From positions 1 through 64,000 of the forward strand of contig JAEUPJ010000006.1 in the NCBI GenBank assembly GCA_016790285.1: a stretch of 64,000 nt of DNA, in the 5' to 3' direction. Both the position numbers and the translations under genes were made by a program. The stretch is from Roseateles sp. (GTDB lineage Bacteria; Pseudomonadota; Gammaproteobacteria; Burkholderiales; Burkholderiaceae_C). Positions 45,001-52,670 of this stretch are shown piece after piece (position 1 is the stretch's first letter; each line of letters opens with the position of its first letter). Below the pieces are notes generated by a model. It saw nothing but the letters and a program-made list of their open reading frames with translations. It was not told the DNA's origin and did not search any database.

Positions 45001-45591
45001 GACTTCCTGACCGGCTATCAGAACGCAGCGTATGCGGCCGAGTACAAGGCCTTCGTCGAGAAGGTGCGCGCCGCGGAGGCCAGGCTGGGTGGCACCACCA
45101 AGCTGACCGAGGCCGTGGCCCGCTACCTCTTCAAGCTCATGGCCTACAAGGACGAGTACGAAGTGGCGCGCCTGCACACCGACGCGGCCTTCACCGCCAA
45201 GATCGCCGGCATGTTCGAAGGCGACTACAAGCTCGTGCACCACCTGGCCCCGCCCCTGCTGGCCAAGACCAACGCCAAGGGCGAGTTGGTCAAGCGCCCG
45301 TTCGGCGGCTGGATCCGCCCGGCCTTCGGCCTGCTGGCCAAGATGAAGGGCCTGCGCGGCACGGCCTTCGACGTCTTTGGCCACACCGAGGAGCGCAAGA
45401 TGGAGCGCCGCTGGATCGCCGACTACCGCGCCGGCGTCGAGAAGGCGCTGGCCGGCCTGACCGTCGAGTCGCTGCCCACCGCCGTCGAGCTGGCCCGCGT
45501 GCCGGAAGACATTCGCGGCTACGGCCACGTGAAGGCCCGCCACGAGAAGGCCGCCAAGGCCAAGTGGGACGCGCTGCTGGCCAAGGTCTGA
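42037..45591 (+). CDS. Fused indolepyruvate ferredoxin oxidoreductase
   Basis: An 1184-aa single-chain enzyme that oxidatively decarboxylates aryl-pyruvates (from Trp, Phe, Tyr) or branched keto acids to acyl-CoA. Domains: pyrimidine half at the N-terminus (GYRGSPLGGYDQALF), thiamine-binding half around residues 470-620 (MGGEGVPWVGQAPFT, then GDGTYFHSGSLAIRQS), a 4Fe-4S site CEGCGDC with a further cysteine near residue 670, and the gamma domain GVGGTGVITIGQLLGMAAH. Length fits the aerobic fused form. The start is MNAPLPEHIL behind ACAGGAG; the open frame upstream is not needed. The lrp gene diverges from it. Confidence 0.94.
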   Translation: MNAPLPEHILRALQTVTLDDKYALDSGRAFMSGVQALVRLPMLQRTRDAMAGLNTAGFISGYRGSPLGGYDQALFAAKKHLAKQNIVFQPGVNEELGATAVWGTQQLDLFPEKAKFDGVFGLWYGKGPGVDRCIDVFKHANMAGTSKHGGVIAIAGDDHIAKSSTAAHQSDHVFKAVGFPTFFPSSVQDILDMGLHAFAMSRFSGLWAGMKTIQEIVESSASVSVDPDRVNIILPEDFVVPPGGLHIRWPDPPLEQESRMMNFKWYAALAYIRANRLNYNVIEGPNDRFGIITSGKAFNDTRQALHDLGLDDDTCRRLGIRLHKVNVVWPLEAQVAREFAKGLQEILVVEEKRQIIEYQVKEELYNWRADVRPNVLGKFDAGDGEGGEWSVPNPSDHWLLRPQADLTPAIIARAITKRLKKLGVDADIVARLDARMAIIDAKEASLKAEEKTAGGADRTPWFCSGCPHNTSTRVPDGSRAVGGIGCHYMVTWMPGRNTATFTQMGGEGVPWVGQAPFTDEKHIFSNLGDGTYFHSGSLAIRQSIAAGVNITYKILYNDAVAMTGGQQVGERPEGHTVIQIMNSVISEGVKKLVIVTDEPAKYEGVALAPGVTVHHRDELDEIQRQFREIPGTTAIIYDQTCATEKRRRRKRGKLVDPAKRVVINELVCEGCGDCSVQSNCLSVEPLETDFGRKRQINQNTCNKDYSCVKGFCPSFVTVEGGELKKPKKEARKSPFDAALGALPLPVVPNAESAWGIVVAGVGGTGVITIGQLLGMAAHLEGKGVITQDAAGLAQKGGATWSHIQIANTPEAIHCTKVGTAEADLVIACDAIVAANKATLAVMREGRTYVALNTHGSPTATLVNDPNWSFPGAACEQALGKAVGQTHLGAFDAEEVAVKLVGDSLYTNPLMMGYAWQQGRIPLSYDALMRAIELNGVQVDNNKAAFEWGRRCAHDLKGVQSLYSSIGAAQAVIQLVKRQSVDEIVAKRVDFLTGYQNAAYAAEYKAFVEKVRAAEARLGGTTKLTEAVARYLFKLMAYKDEYEVARLHTDAAFTAKIAGMFEGDYKLVHHLAPPLLAKTNAKGELVKRPFGGWIRPAFGLLAKMKGLRGTAFDVFGHTEERKMERRWIADYRAGVEKALAGLTVESLPTAVELARVPEDIRGYGHVKARHEKAAKAKWDALLAKV

Positions 45592-45978
45592 CCGACGTGG
45601 CGCCCCCGGGCCCGCGGGCCTAGCTGTCTTCAAGGCTTGAGCGTGCGGGGCTGCCGAACGCCGCCATCAGCAGACAGACGCACCACGCCAGCGGTGCACG
45701 GGTGTCGAAGAACCGGGCCATGTGGGGCACTCCCTCTTGTGCGGTGCATTGCACGGCAAGGCCGGCGACGGCGCACGCGTGAGAACGCCAAGCGCAAGGT
45801 GCGGCATGAATCTTTGCGCCGAGGGGGCGTCGTTGAGCGCGGGGGGCGCGCCAATGAGATCCCCCGTCTCCCGGCGTGCCGGCTCCGGCAAGCGTGGAAA
45901 CACCGGGTACCCCCTTCGCAGTCGCCCAGGGGCTGCGGGGCTAGCATGCAGCGGGGCAGATTGCCCGAGGAGCCTGGT
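45592..45978. other. 387-base region without a secure gene
   Basis: It begins with a 12-bp palindrome GGCCCGCGGGCC (45609-45620) that may help end the oxidoreductase transcript but lacks a T tract. A 33-aa candidate gene lies on the minus strand (listed separately). Near its right end TAGCAT (45941-45946) could be the -10 element for the solute-binding protein gene, which has GAGGAG 6 bases before its GTG. Confidence 0.45.
45620..45721 (-). CDS. Candidate small membrane peptide (33 aa)
   Basis: A 33-aa frame beginning MARFFDTRAPLAWCVCLLMA and ending in a short polar tail. It has one hydrophobic stretch (about residues 10-23) and a good ribosome site, GAGGGAG, 8 bases before the ATG. Size and lack of a known family make it uncertain; it could also be the remnant of a longer secreted protein. 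Confidence 0.3.
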   Translation of the reverse strand: MARFFDTRAPLAWCVCLLMAAFGSPARSSLEDS

Positions 45979-46782
45979 GTGAACTTGGCGCGAGTCATGA
46001 CAGCCGTGGCGGCCTGGGCCTTGTCCCTGGCCGGCAACGCCATGTGCCAGCCCGCCACGGTCACCGCCTGCGCGCATCCGGCTGCGCAACCGATGAGCTG
46101 GGAGCACCAGGGGCGCATGCACGGCGTCTGCGTGGAGGTTGCGCAGCGGGCGTTCGCATCGGCAGGCCTGGCGCTGCAGGTCCAGGCGGTCGGCCCCTGG
46201 TCCCGTTGCCAGGCGCTCGTGGAGCGGGGGCAGGTGGATGTCATGGTCTGTGCGTTCGACACGCCGGCGCGGCGCGCCTACGCCCAGCCGCTGGAGCCGC
46301 CGCTGGCGAGCAATGAAAGCGCCCTGTTCGTGCGTCGCGACAGCCGCGTGCGCTTCGAGAGCTGGGCGGACCTGCAGGGCCTGCGCATCGGCGTGGGCCA
46401 CGGCGTGAGCCTCGGCACGGAGATCGATCGTCAACTGGCCGCCTATGCGCAGGTCGACAACGCATTGAGCGAAGAACTGAACCTGCGAAAGTTGTTGCTG
46501 GGCCGCCTGGACGCCGTGGCCACTGCGCGAGAGGCGGGGGAGGCGCTGTTGCGCTCGATCGGATGCGACCAGGCCGTGCGTGCCTTGCCCCGGTCGCTGG
46601 GCGCAGCGCCGCTACACCTGCAGGTGTCGCGCCATTCGCCGGCCCTGGGCAGCCTGCCGGCGCTGCGGACCTACCTGCAGCGGGCGGGTTATGCAGCCGA
46701 GGTGTCGCAGCTGCATCGCCAGCAAGCCGAGCTCTACCGCCGGCAGAACCCGCCGCGTGGTGCCGAGCCCTGTGGCCGGTGA
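45979..46782 (+). CDS. Periplasmic solute-binding protein (family 3-like)
   Basis: A 267-aa protein. The GTG start was chosen because GAGGAG lies 6 bases upstream and the frame then opens with a signal peptide (NLARVMTAVAAWALSLAGNA). The domain has MHGVCVEVAQRAFASAGLALQ, GQVDVMVCAFDTPARRAYA and FESWADLQGLRIGVGHGVSLG, the order seen in amino-acid-type binding proteins. As with the one at 23582, no transport genes are adjacent. An alternative ATG at 45943 would hide the signal peptide. Confidence 0.78.
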   Translation: MNLARVMTAVAAWALSLAGNAMCQPATVTACAHPAAQPMSWEHQGRMHGVCVEVAQRAFASAGLALQVQAVGPWSRCQALVERGQVDVMVCAFDTPARRAYAQPLEPPLASNESALFVRRDSRVRFESWADLQGLRIGVGHGVSLGTEIDRQLAAYAQVDNALSEELNLRKLLLGRLDAVATAREAGEALLRSIGCDQAVRALPRSLGAAPLHLQVSRHSPALGSLPALRTYLQRAGYAAEVSQLHRQQAELYRRQNPPRGAEPCGR

Positions 46783-46883
46783 GCCGGCTTGCCGGCCTTG
46801 CGCCCGCCTGCTGACGCCGCAGGAGAAGCAGCCGTGCACGAGCCAAGGAGCCGCTGCATCGCGCGGCGAGGCAACATGGGCCC

Positions 46884-47798
46884 ATGATCACAGTCGGTTC
46901 GGCGCTGAGCCCTTCCCGCCGCTGGGCGGGCCTGCTGATGGCCGTGCTGGGGGCCATCGGCTTCTCGGGCAAGGCCATCATCGTCAAGCTCGCCTACCGG
47001 CACGGCGTCGACGCCGTCACGCTGCTGATGTGGCGCATGCTGCTGGCGCTGCCGTTCTTCCTGGCGATGGCCTGGTGGGCCGGGCGCGGGCAGCCAGCGC
47101 TCACGCGACGCGACTGGCGCGACATCGCCGTGCTCGGCTTCACCGGCTACTACCTCGCAAGCTACCTCGACTTCGCGGGCCTGGCCTACATCACGGCCAG
47201 CCTGGAGCGGCTGATCCTCTACCTCAACCCCACGCTCGTGCTGCTCATCTCGGTGGTGTGGTTCCGCCACCGGCTGCAGGCGCGGCAGCTGGTGGCGATG
47301 GCGGTGAGCTATGCGGGCGTGGTGGCGGTGTTCGCGCACGAGCTGCACTTCGAGGGCGCGAACACCGCACTCGGCGCGGCGCTGGTGTTCGGCAGCGCGG
47401 TGAGCTATGCCATCTACCTGGCCCTCAGCGGCAAGGTCGTGCAGCGCCTGGGCGCGCTGCGCCTGGCAGGCCTGGCCAGCAGCGTGGCCTGCGGGCTGTG
47501 CATCGCGCAGTTCCTGTGGCTGCGACCGGTGGCCGCTGCGCTGGTGCCCGCGCCGGTGATGTGGCTGTCGCTCCTCAACGCCACGGCCTGCACGGTGGCG
47601 CCGGTGCTGATGGTGATGCTGGCCATCGCCCGCATCGGCGCGCCGCTGTCGTCCCAGGTCGGCATGATCGGCCCCATGAGCACGCTGCTGATGGGCTACT
47701 TCATCCTCGGCGAGCCCATGAACGCCTGGATCGCGCTGGGCACGGTGCTGGTGCTGGCCGGCGTCTTCCTCGTCGGCCGCCCGCCCGCCGCGCGCTGA
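46884..47798 (+). CDS. EamA/DMT-family transporter
   Basis: A 304-aa ten-helix membrane protein with two EamA repeats: GLLMAVLGAIGFSGKAIIVK at the start, LNPTLVLLISVVWF closing the first repeat, and VGMIGPMSTLLMGYFILGEP in the second. It is unlike the exporter at 38487 in detail, so the two are separate paralogues. CAACAT ends 6 nt before the ATG. Substrate is unknown. Confidence 0.92.
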   Translation: MITVGSALSPSRRWAGLLMAVLGAIGFSGKAIIVKLAYRHGVDAVTLLMWRMLLALPFFLAMAWWAGRGQPALTRRDWRDIAVLGFTGYYLASYLDFAGLAYITASLERLILYLNPTLVLLISVVWFRHRLQARQLVAMAVSYAGVVAVFAHELHFEGANTALGAALVFGSAVSYAIYLALSGKVVQRLGALRLAGLASSVACGLCIAQFLWLRPVAAALVPAPVMWLSLLNATACTVAPVLMVMLAIARIGAPLSSQVGMIGPMSTLLMGYFILGEPMNAWIALGTVLVLAGVFLVGRPPAAR

Positions 47799-47894
47799 AC
47801 GGGATTGACCCCTGGACGGCTGGCCCGTTCAAAATCGCTGAACATTGGCGACAAGGGCCATGAACCGACACCCCCTCCTCGAGGAACACACTCC

Positions 47895-48434
47895 ATGTCC
47901 ATGACGAGCCCCAACCGCTACACCCCTGTCGCCATCGTCCTGCACTGGTTGCTGGCCCTGGCCATCATCGGCGCCTTCTGCGTGGGCGTGTACATGAGCG
48001 ACCTGCCGTTCTCGCCGTCGCGGGTCAAGCTGTACAACTGGCACAAGTGGGCTGGCGTGACGATCCTCGCGCTGTCGGCGCTGCGCCTGCTGTGGCGCCT
48101 CACGCACCGCCCGCCGGCCGACGCGCCCATGCCTGCCTGGCAGGCCCGCGTGGCGCACGGCGTGCACCTGCTGCTGTACGTCGCCTTCTTCGCCGTGCCG
48201 CTTACCGGCTGGGCCATGAGCTCGGCCAAGGGCTACCCCATCGTGTGGTTCGGCGTGCTGCCCCTGCCGGACTTCGTCCCCAAGGACCCCGACCTGGGCG
48301 AGCTGCTCGAGCAGGTGCATGCCGCCCTGGCCTGGGGCCTGGCCTTCCTGGTGCTGGCCCACGTGGCCGGCGCACTCAAGCATCAATTCATCGACCGTGA
48401 CGGGCTGCTCAAGCGCATGTCCCTGCGCGGCTGA
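47895..48434 (+). CDS. Cytochrome b561
   Basis: A 179-aa inner-membrane di-heme cytochrome with four helices. Candidate heme histidines are in AIVLHWLLALA, YNWHKWAG, AHGVHLLLYV and LEQVHAALAW. It is followed by two YceI genes on the same strand with gaps of 14 and 38 bases, the same partnership as yceJ-yceI in E. coli, where the pair is thought to handle an isoprenoid quinone. The frame upstream of the chosen ATG is not coding-like. Confidence 0.93.
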   Translation: MSMTSPNRYTPVAIVLHWLLALAIIGAFCVGVYMSDLPFSPSRVKLYNWHKWAGVTILALSALRLLWRLTHRPPADAPMPAWQARVAHGVHLLLYVAFFAVPLTGWAMSSAKGYPIVWFGVLPLPDFVPKDPDLGELLEQVHAALAWGLAFLVLAHVAGALKHQFIDRDGLLKRMSLRG

Positions 48435-48448
48435 ACAAGGAGCCTTCC

Positions 48449-48982
48449 ATGACCAAGTTGTTCGCATCCCTGCTGCTCGCTGCCTCGCTGCTGCCGGCCC
48501 ATGCCGCCACGCTGCAGCCCGAGAAGAGCGAAGTCGCCTTCACCTTCAAGCAGATGGGCGTGCCGGTGGACGGCAAGTTCAAGAAGTTCGAAGGCCAGCT
48601 CGATTTCGACGCCAAGAAGCCTGAGGCCGGCAAGATTGCCTTCACCGTGGACCTTGGCAGCGTCTCGCTCGGCGACCCGAGCTTCGACAAGGAACTGGCA
48701 GCACCCACCTGGTTCGACACCAAGCGCAGCGGCAAGGCCACGTTCGTGTCCAGCAGCATCAAGGCCACCGGCCCCGGCAAGTACGACGTGGCCGGCAAGC
48801 TGACCATCAAGGGCGCCGTGCGCGACGTGGTCGTGCCGATCACCGTGGCTGGCGGCCTGGCCAGCGGCAGCGTGCCGATCAAGCGGCTGGATTTCAAGAT
48901 CGGTGACGGCGAATGGGCCGACACCTCCATCGTCGCCAACGACGTCACCGTGAAGTTCAAGCTGGCCTTCGCCGGCCTGTGA
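48449..48982 (+). CDS. YceI-family protein, secreted (first copy)
   Basis: A 177-aa periplasmic lipocalin-like protein. Signal peptide MTKLFASLLLAASLLPAHA, then EKSEVAFTFKQMGVPVDGKFKKFEG, FTVDLGSVSLGDPSFDKELA and a strand-rich end. YceI barrels bind a polyprenyl chain. It differs clearly from the second copy (the domain start lacks the AYAVEPTHT pattern), so the two are not a recent duplicate. AAGGAGCC lies before the ATG. Confidence 0.92.
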   Translation: MTKLFASLLLAASLLPAHAATLQPEKSEVAFTFKQMGVPVDGKFKKFEGQLDFDAKKPEAGKIAFTVDLGSVSLGDPSFDKELAAPTWFDTKRSGKATFVSSSIKATGPGKYDVAGKLTIKGAVRDVVVPITVAGGLASGSVPIKRLDFKIGDGEWADTSIVANDVTVKFKLAFAGL

Positions 48983-49020
48983 TTCCTCCCTCCCACCCTT
49001 ACCCCCCGGAGACCCTCCCG

Positions 49021-49587
49021 ATGAAGAAGACCCTGCTGATCGCTGCCCTGTTCGCTGCCGTGGGTGCCGCCCAGGCCCAGAGCGCCACCTATGCCGTCGA
49101 GCCGACCCACACCCAGGTCTACTTCGAGGCCAAGCACTTCGGTACCAGCACCAACCGCGGTCGCTGGGACAAGAAGGAAGGCACGATCACGTATGACAAG
49201 ACCGCCAAGACCGGCAAGGTCGACGTGACGCTGGACATGAACTCCATCTCCACCGGCATCGGCCCCTTCGACGGCCACCTCAAGAGCAACGACTTCTTCG
49301 CCGCCGCCGAGTTCCCGACGGCCAAGTTCGTGGGCGACAAGTTCACGTTCAACGGCGACAAGCTGGTGAGCGTCGGCGGCGAGCTGACGCTGCGCGGCAA
49401 GACCAATCCGGTCACCCTCACCGCCAACAGCTTCAACTGCTACAACAACCCCATGCTCAAGCGTGAGGTCTGCGGCGGCGACTTCGAAGCCACCATCCAG
49501 CGCAGCCAGTGGGGCATCACCTACGGCGTGCCCGGCATTCCCGACAGCGTGCGTCTGCTGATCCAGATCGAAGCCGTCAAGCAGTAA
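49021..49587 (+). CDS. YceI-family protein, secreted (second copy)
   Basis: A 188-aa periplasmic protein: signal peptide MKKTLLIAALFAAVGAAQAQ, then ATYAVEPTHTQVYFEAKHFG, the classic YceI opening, LDMNSISTGIGPFDGHLKSN and GELTLRGKTNPVTLTANSFNC. It ends with SRLL-like strands around GIPDSVRLLIQIEA. It is the last gene of the cytochrome b561-YceI-YceI unit and is followed by a strong terminator. Confidence 0.95.
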   Translation: MKKTLLIAALFAAVGAAQAQSATYAVEPTHTQVYFEAKHFGTSTNRGRWDKKEGTITYDKTAKTGKVDVTLDMNSISTGIGPFDGHLKSNDFFAAAEFPTAKFVGDKFTFNGDKLVSVGGELTLRGKTNPVTLTANSFNCYNNPMLKREVCGGDFEATIQRSQWGITYGVPGIPDSVRLLIQIEAVKQ

Positions 49588-49613
49588 TCCCCCGGCTGCG
49601 ACCGCATCTCACG

Positions 49614-49637
49614 AGCCCGCCCTCTGGCGGGCTTTTT
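49614..49637 (+). terminator. Rho-independent terminator after the YceI unit
   Basis: Perfect 8-bp stem AGCCCGCC/GGCGGGCT, loop CTCT, and five T directly after. It lies 27 bases beyond the second YceI stop. Confidence 0.93.
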
Positions 49638-49815
49638 GCCGTCTGGCCCTGCCGTTCGTGACGGATTCCCGGTGGCGCCCGCGGCCCCCGGCGCGGGCCG
49701 CAACGGCCTGTCGCCGCCTCCTGCAGTTCGTCCCCCGGCCCGGCCGGCGTGTCGCGTCAAGGCCACGCCGGCCCGCGAGGCTGCGTACAGTGGCTTCCAA
49801 CGACACGATCCCGCC

Positions 49816-51261
49816 ATGAAAACGTCCTTCACTCCCAGCCCCCAGCAGCAGCTCTGGATCGAGCGCTGGCAGCGCTTTTCGGCCGCCGCCGTGCGCTACT
49901 TCCATGCCTACGCCGGCTGGCTGGTGGGCATCAGCTGGCGGCGTTTCGTGCTGCTGTCGCTGGCGCTGCTGATCGGCGTGAACGTGCTGAAGAACCTGCC
50001 GCCCTTCACGTGGCGCATCAGCGAGCAGGTCGAGGAGCACGACCACGGCGCCGTGCGCCGCCAGGCCAAGCTGGAGGCCGACGCCAAGAAGGCGGCCGAG
50101 CAGGCCCGCCGTGCGGTGGACAAGGCCGCCGACAAGGTCGGCAAGAAGTTCGGCGACAAGGGCTTTCACTACGAGGTCAAGGTCGACGAGCGCGGCATCC
50201 GCATCCAGCCCGTGCCAGCCGCCTCCGCCGCCAGCGCCGTCGAGGACAACGGCGAGCCCAAGGCCGACGAGGCGCCGCCGGCCATCGCCATCGATTTCCC
50301 CAAGAGCGCCAAGCCCGAGGACGTGCGCGCCGCTGTCGAGCAGGCCAAGGAGCAGCTCGGCCAGCTCAAGCAGGAGGCCGAGGAGGTCGAGCAGGCGCAA
50401 CAGGCCGCCGCCGAGGCGCAGGCCGCGCTGCAGGAGGCCGTCGAGGAGGCCCGCAACGCCCAGGGCCGCAAGCGCGTGACCATCATCCAGGCGGGCGACT
50501 CCCTCGTGGACCTGGCCATCCTGTGGATCCTGGCCTCGGCCGTCATCAAGGCCATGTACAAGGGCCGCATCCAGGCCGAGGTCAAGGCCGCGCAGGCCGC
50601 CGAGAACGCCGAGAGCGAGGCGCTCAAGCGCCAGGTCGTCGAAGCCCGCATGGCCGCCATGCAGGCCCAGGTCGAGCCGCACTTCCTGTTCAACACGCTG
50701 GCCAGCATCGACCACCTCATCGAGGTCGACCCGCCGCGCGCCAGCCAGATGCAGAAGAACCTCATCGCCCTGCTGCGCGCCTCCATGCCCACCATGCGCG
50801 AGGCCAATGCCAACGGCGCCGTGCGCGACCTCAGCCGCGAGCTGGCCGTGATCCGGCCCTACCTCGAGATCCTGAAGATGCGCATGGAAGAGCGCCTGCA
50901 GACCGAGATCGACGTGCCCGAGGGCCTGATGTCCGCCGAGTTCCCGCCCATGATGATCCAGGGCCTGGTGGAGAACGCCATCAAGCACGGCCTGGAGCCC
51001 AAGGCCGAGGGCGGCAAGCTCACCGTGAAGGCCGAGATCGTGCACGGCAAGCTCGCCGTGACCGTGGCCGACACCGGCCTGGGCTTCGGCCGCGCGGCCA
51101 CCAGCGGCACCGGCGTGGGCCTGGCCAACATCCGCGAACGGCTGCAGCTGCTGCACGGCAACAAGGCCGCCGTCACCGTCACCGAGAACCAACCTTCCGG
51201 CACCGTGGTCACCATCACCGTGCCTTACCGCAGCCGCAACGACGAAGGAGTCGCAGCATGA
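49816..51261 (+). CDS. LytS/AlgZ-type sensor histidine kinase
   Basis: A 481-aa kinase. A first membrane helix lies near residues 43-58 and a second near 229-248. Between them is a long periplasmic part with two Ala/Glu/Lys-rich coiled-coil stretches (about 72-105 and 170-215) around a small beta region. The kinase core has the H-box QVEPHFLFNTLASIDHL (His near 288), the N-box ENAIKHGL and GTGVGLANIRERLQ. It overlaps the next small gene by 4 bases and is followed by the LytTR regulator, its likely partner. Confidence 0.93.
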   Translation: MKTSFTPSPQQQLWIERWQRFSAAAVRYFHAYAGWLVGISWRRFVLLSLALLIGVNVLKNLPPFTWRISEQVEEHDHGAVRRQAKLEADAKKAAEQARRAVDKAADKVGKKFGDKGFHYEVKVDERGIRIQPVPAASAASAVEDNGEPKADEAPPAIAIDFPKSAKPEDVRAAVEQAKEQLGQLKQEAEEVEQAQQAAAEAQAALQEAVEEARNAQGRKRVTIIQAGDSLVDLAILWILASAVIKAMYKGRIQAEVKAAQAAENAESEALKRQVVEARMAAMQAQVEPHFLFNTLASIDHLIEVDPPRASQMQKNLIALLRASMPTMREANANGAVRDLSRELAVIRPYLEILKMRMEERLQTEIDVPEGLMSAEFPPMMIQGLVENAIKHGLEPKAEGGKLTVKAEIVHGKLAVTVADTGLGFGRAATSGTGVGLANIRERLQLLHGNKAAVTVTENQPSGTVVTITVPYRSRNDEGVAA

Positions 51262-51668
51262 AGACCCTGTTCAAGATCCTGTTCATCGGCACCGCCCTGA
51301 TGGTGCTGGCCGCGATGTTCGGTGGCTTCGCGCTGCTGCACCACCACGGCTCGGACATGCACATCGTGCTCAACGACGAGGAACTCTTCCTCGGCGGCAG
51401 TGATGTCGGCGACTGGCTGGGTGCCAGCATCGGCCTCTTCGTGGCCGGCGTGGTGTGCGTGATCGTGCTGCCGCTGGTGCTGCTGCTGGGCGTGGCGCTG
51501 CCGCTGCTCATCGTGGGCGGCGTCATGGCGGTGGTGGTGGCCAGCCTGCTGGGCGTGGGCGCCTTGCTCGGCTCGCCGCTGATCCTGCTGGGCCTGCTGC
51601 TGTTCGTGGTGCTGCGCAACCGCAGCCGGGCCAATGCGGCGCACGCGGCCCGCGCCACCAGCGTCTGA
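51258..51668 (+). CDS. Small membrane protein between kinase and regulator
   Basis: A 136-aa protein with three or four membrane segments: KTLFKILFIGTALMVLAAMF, ASIGLFVAGVVCVIVLPLVL, LPLLIVGGVMAVVVASLLG and LILLGLLLFVVL. Between the first and second lies a soluble stretch HHHGSDMHIVLNDEELFLGG. The ATG overlaps the kinase stop (ATGA) and the regulator starts 20 bases after its stop, so all three are probably one operon. I do not recognise the family; a role as accessory to the kinase is inference. Confidence 0.75.
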   Translation: MKTLFKILFIGTALMVLAAMFGGFALLHHHGSDMHIVLNDEELFLGGSDVGDWLGASIGLFVAGVVCVIVLPLVLLLGVALPLLIVGGVMAVVVASLLGVGALLGSPLILLGLLLFVVLRNRSRANAAHAARATSV

Positions 51669-51688
51669 TTGATCTAGCATCGCCGGCC

Positions 51689-52510
51689 ATGAACACTGCC
51701 ACCCCCATCCGTGCCGTCCTGGCCGACGACGAACGCCTGATGCGCGAACAGCTGCGCAGCCGCCTCACCGAGGTCTGGCCCGAGCTGGAGATCGTGGCGG
51801 AGGCCAAGAACGGGCTGGAAGCCGTCGAACTCACGCGCGAGCACAAGCCCGACCTGGTCTTCCTGGACATCCGCATGCCCGGCCTCACCGGCGTGGACGC
51901 GGCCCGCCAGATCGCCCAGCTGCCCGAGGACGACGACTGGCTGGTGCCCGAGATCGTCTTCATCACGGCCTACGACCAGTACGCCGTCGAGGCCTTCGAG
52001 CAGGGCGTGGCCGACTACGTGCTCAAGCCCGCCGAGCGTGAGCGCCTGCAGCTCACGGTCGCCCGCATCAAGAAGCGGCTGGCCCAGCGCGAGGGGCAGG
52101 AGGTCGTGGAGACGTCGGCTGCGCCGCTGCAGCAGCTGCTGCACAAGCTCAGCGCCCAGGTCAACGGCGCGGCCGGCAAGCCGGCCTATCTGCAGTGGAT
52201 CCAGGCCACGGTCGGCCAGGCCATCCAGATGATCCCGGTGGAGGACGTGCTCTTCTTCATCAGCGACGAAAAGTACACCCGCGTGCAGACGGCCAAGATC
52301 GAGGCCCTCATCCGCAAGCCCATCAAGGAGCTGGTGGACGAACTCGACCCGCAGCTCTTCTGGCAGATCCACCGCTCCACGCTGGTCAACGCGCGCGCCA
52401 TCGACGGCATCACCCGCGACTTCCGCGGCCGGCAGCTCGTGGGCGTGCGGGGGCTGACCGAGAAGCTCGAGGTCAGCCGCAGCTACACGCACCTGTTCAA
52501 GGGGATGTAA
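51689..52510 (+). CDS. LytTR-family response regulator (AlgR/LytR-like)
   Basis: A 273-aa DNA-binding regulator. The receiver domain has VLADDERLMREQL and FLDIRMPGLTG with the phospho-acceptor Asp near residue 58, and a switch region ITAYDQYAVEAFE. The C-terminal LytTR domain includes DVLFFISDEKYTRVQT, FWQIHRSTLVNARAI and LEVSRSYTHLFKG. It follows the LytS-type kinase and the small membrane gene. TAGCAT ends 8 nt before the ATG, so a separate start within the operon is possible. Confidence 0.95.
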   Translation: MNTATPIRAVLADDERLMREQLRSRLTEVWPELEIVAEAKNGLEAVELTREHKPDLVFLDIRMPGLTGVDAARQIAQLPEDDDWLVPEIVFITAYDQYAVEAFEQGVADYVLKPAERERLQLTVARIKKRLAQREGQEVVETSAAPLQQLLHKLSAQVNGAAGKPAYLQWIQATVGQAIQMIPVEDVLFFISDEKYTRVQTAKIEALIRKPIKELVDELDPQLFWQIHRSTLVNARAIDGITRDFRGRQLVGVRGLTEKLEVSRSYTHLFKGM

Positions 52511-52525
52511 ACCCGCGCGCAGCTC

Positions 52526-52668
52526 AGCTGCGGGCCAAGCGCCGGGCCGCTCCCAGGCCGGCCCGCAGGCGATGTGCGAGCGGGGCACGCCCCGCGAGCA
52601 TCGCCATCCCCTCGGGGGATCGACCAGGGCTGCCCGCGTTCAGCGGGGCAGCCGTGGGCGAGGGGCCT
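52526..52668. repeat. Intergenic cluster of hairpin repeats
   Basis: The space between convergent lytR and fpr is packed with stems: GGGCCG/CGGCCC, GCGGGGC-AC-GCCCCGC, ATCCCC-T-C-GGGGGAT and GGCTGCCC/GGGCAGCC. The core CCCCTCGGGGG is shared with the trpE-trpG element. It probably acts as a two-way transcript end as well as being a dispersed repeat. Confidence 0.55.
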
Positions 52669-52670
52669 AC

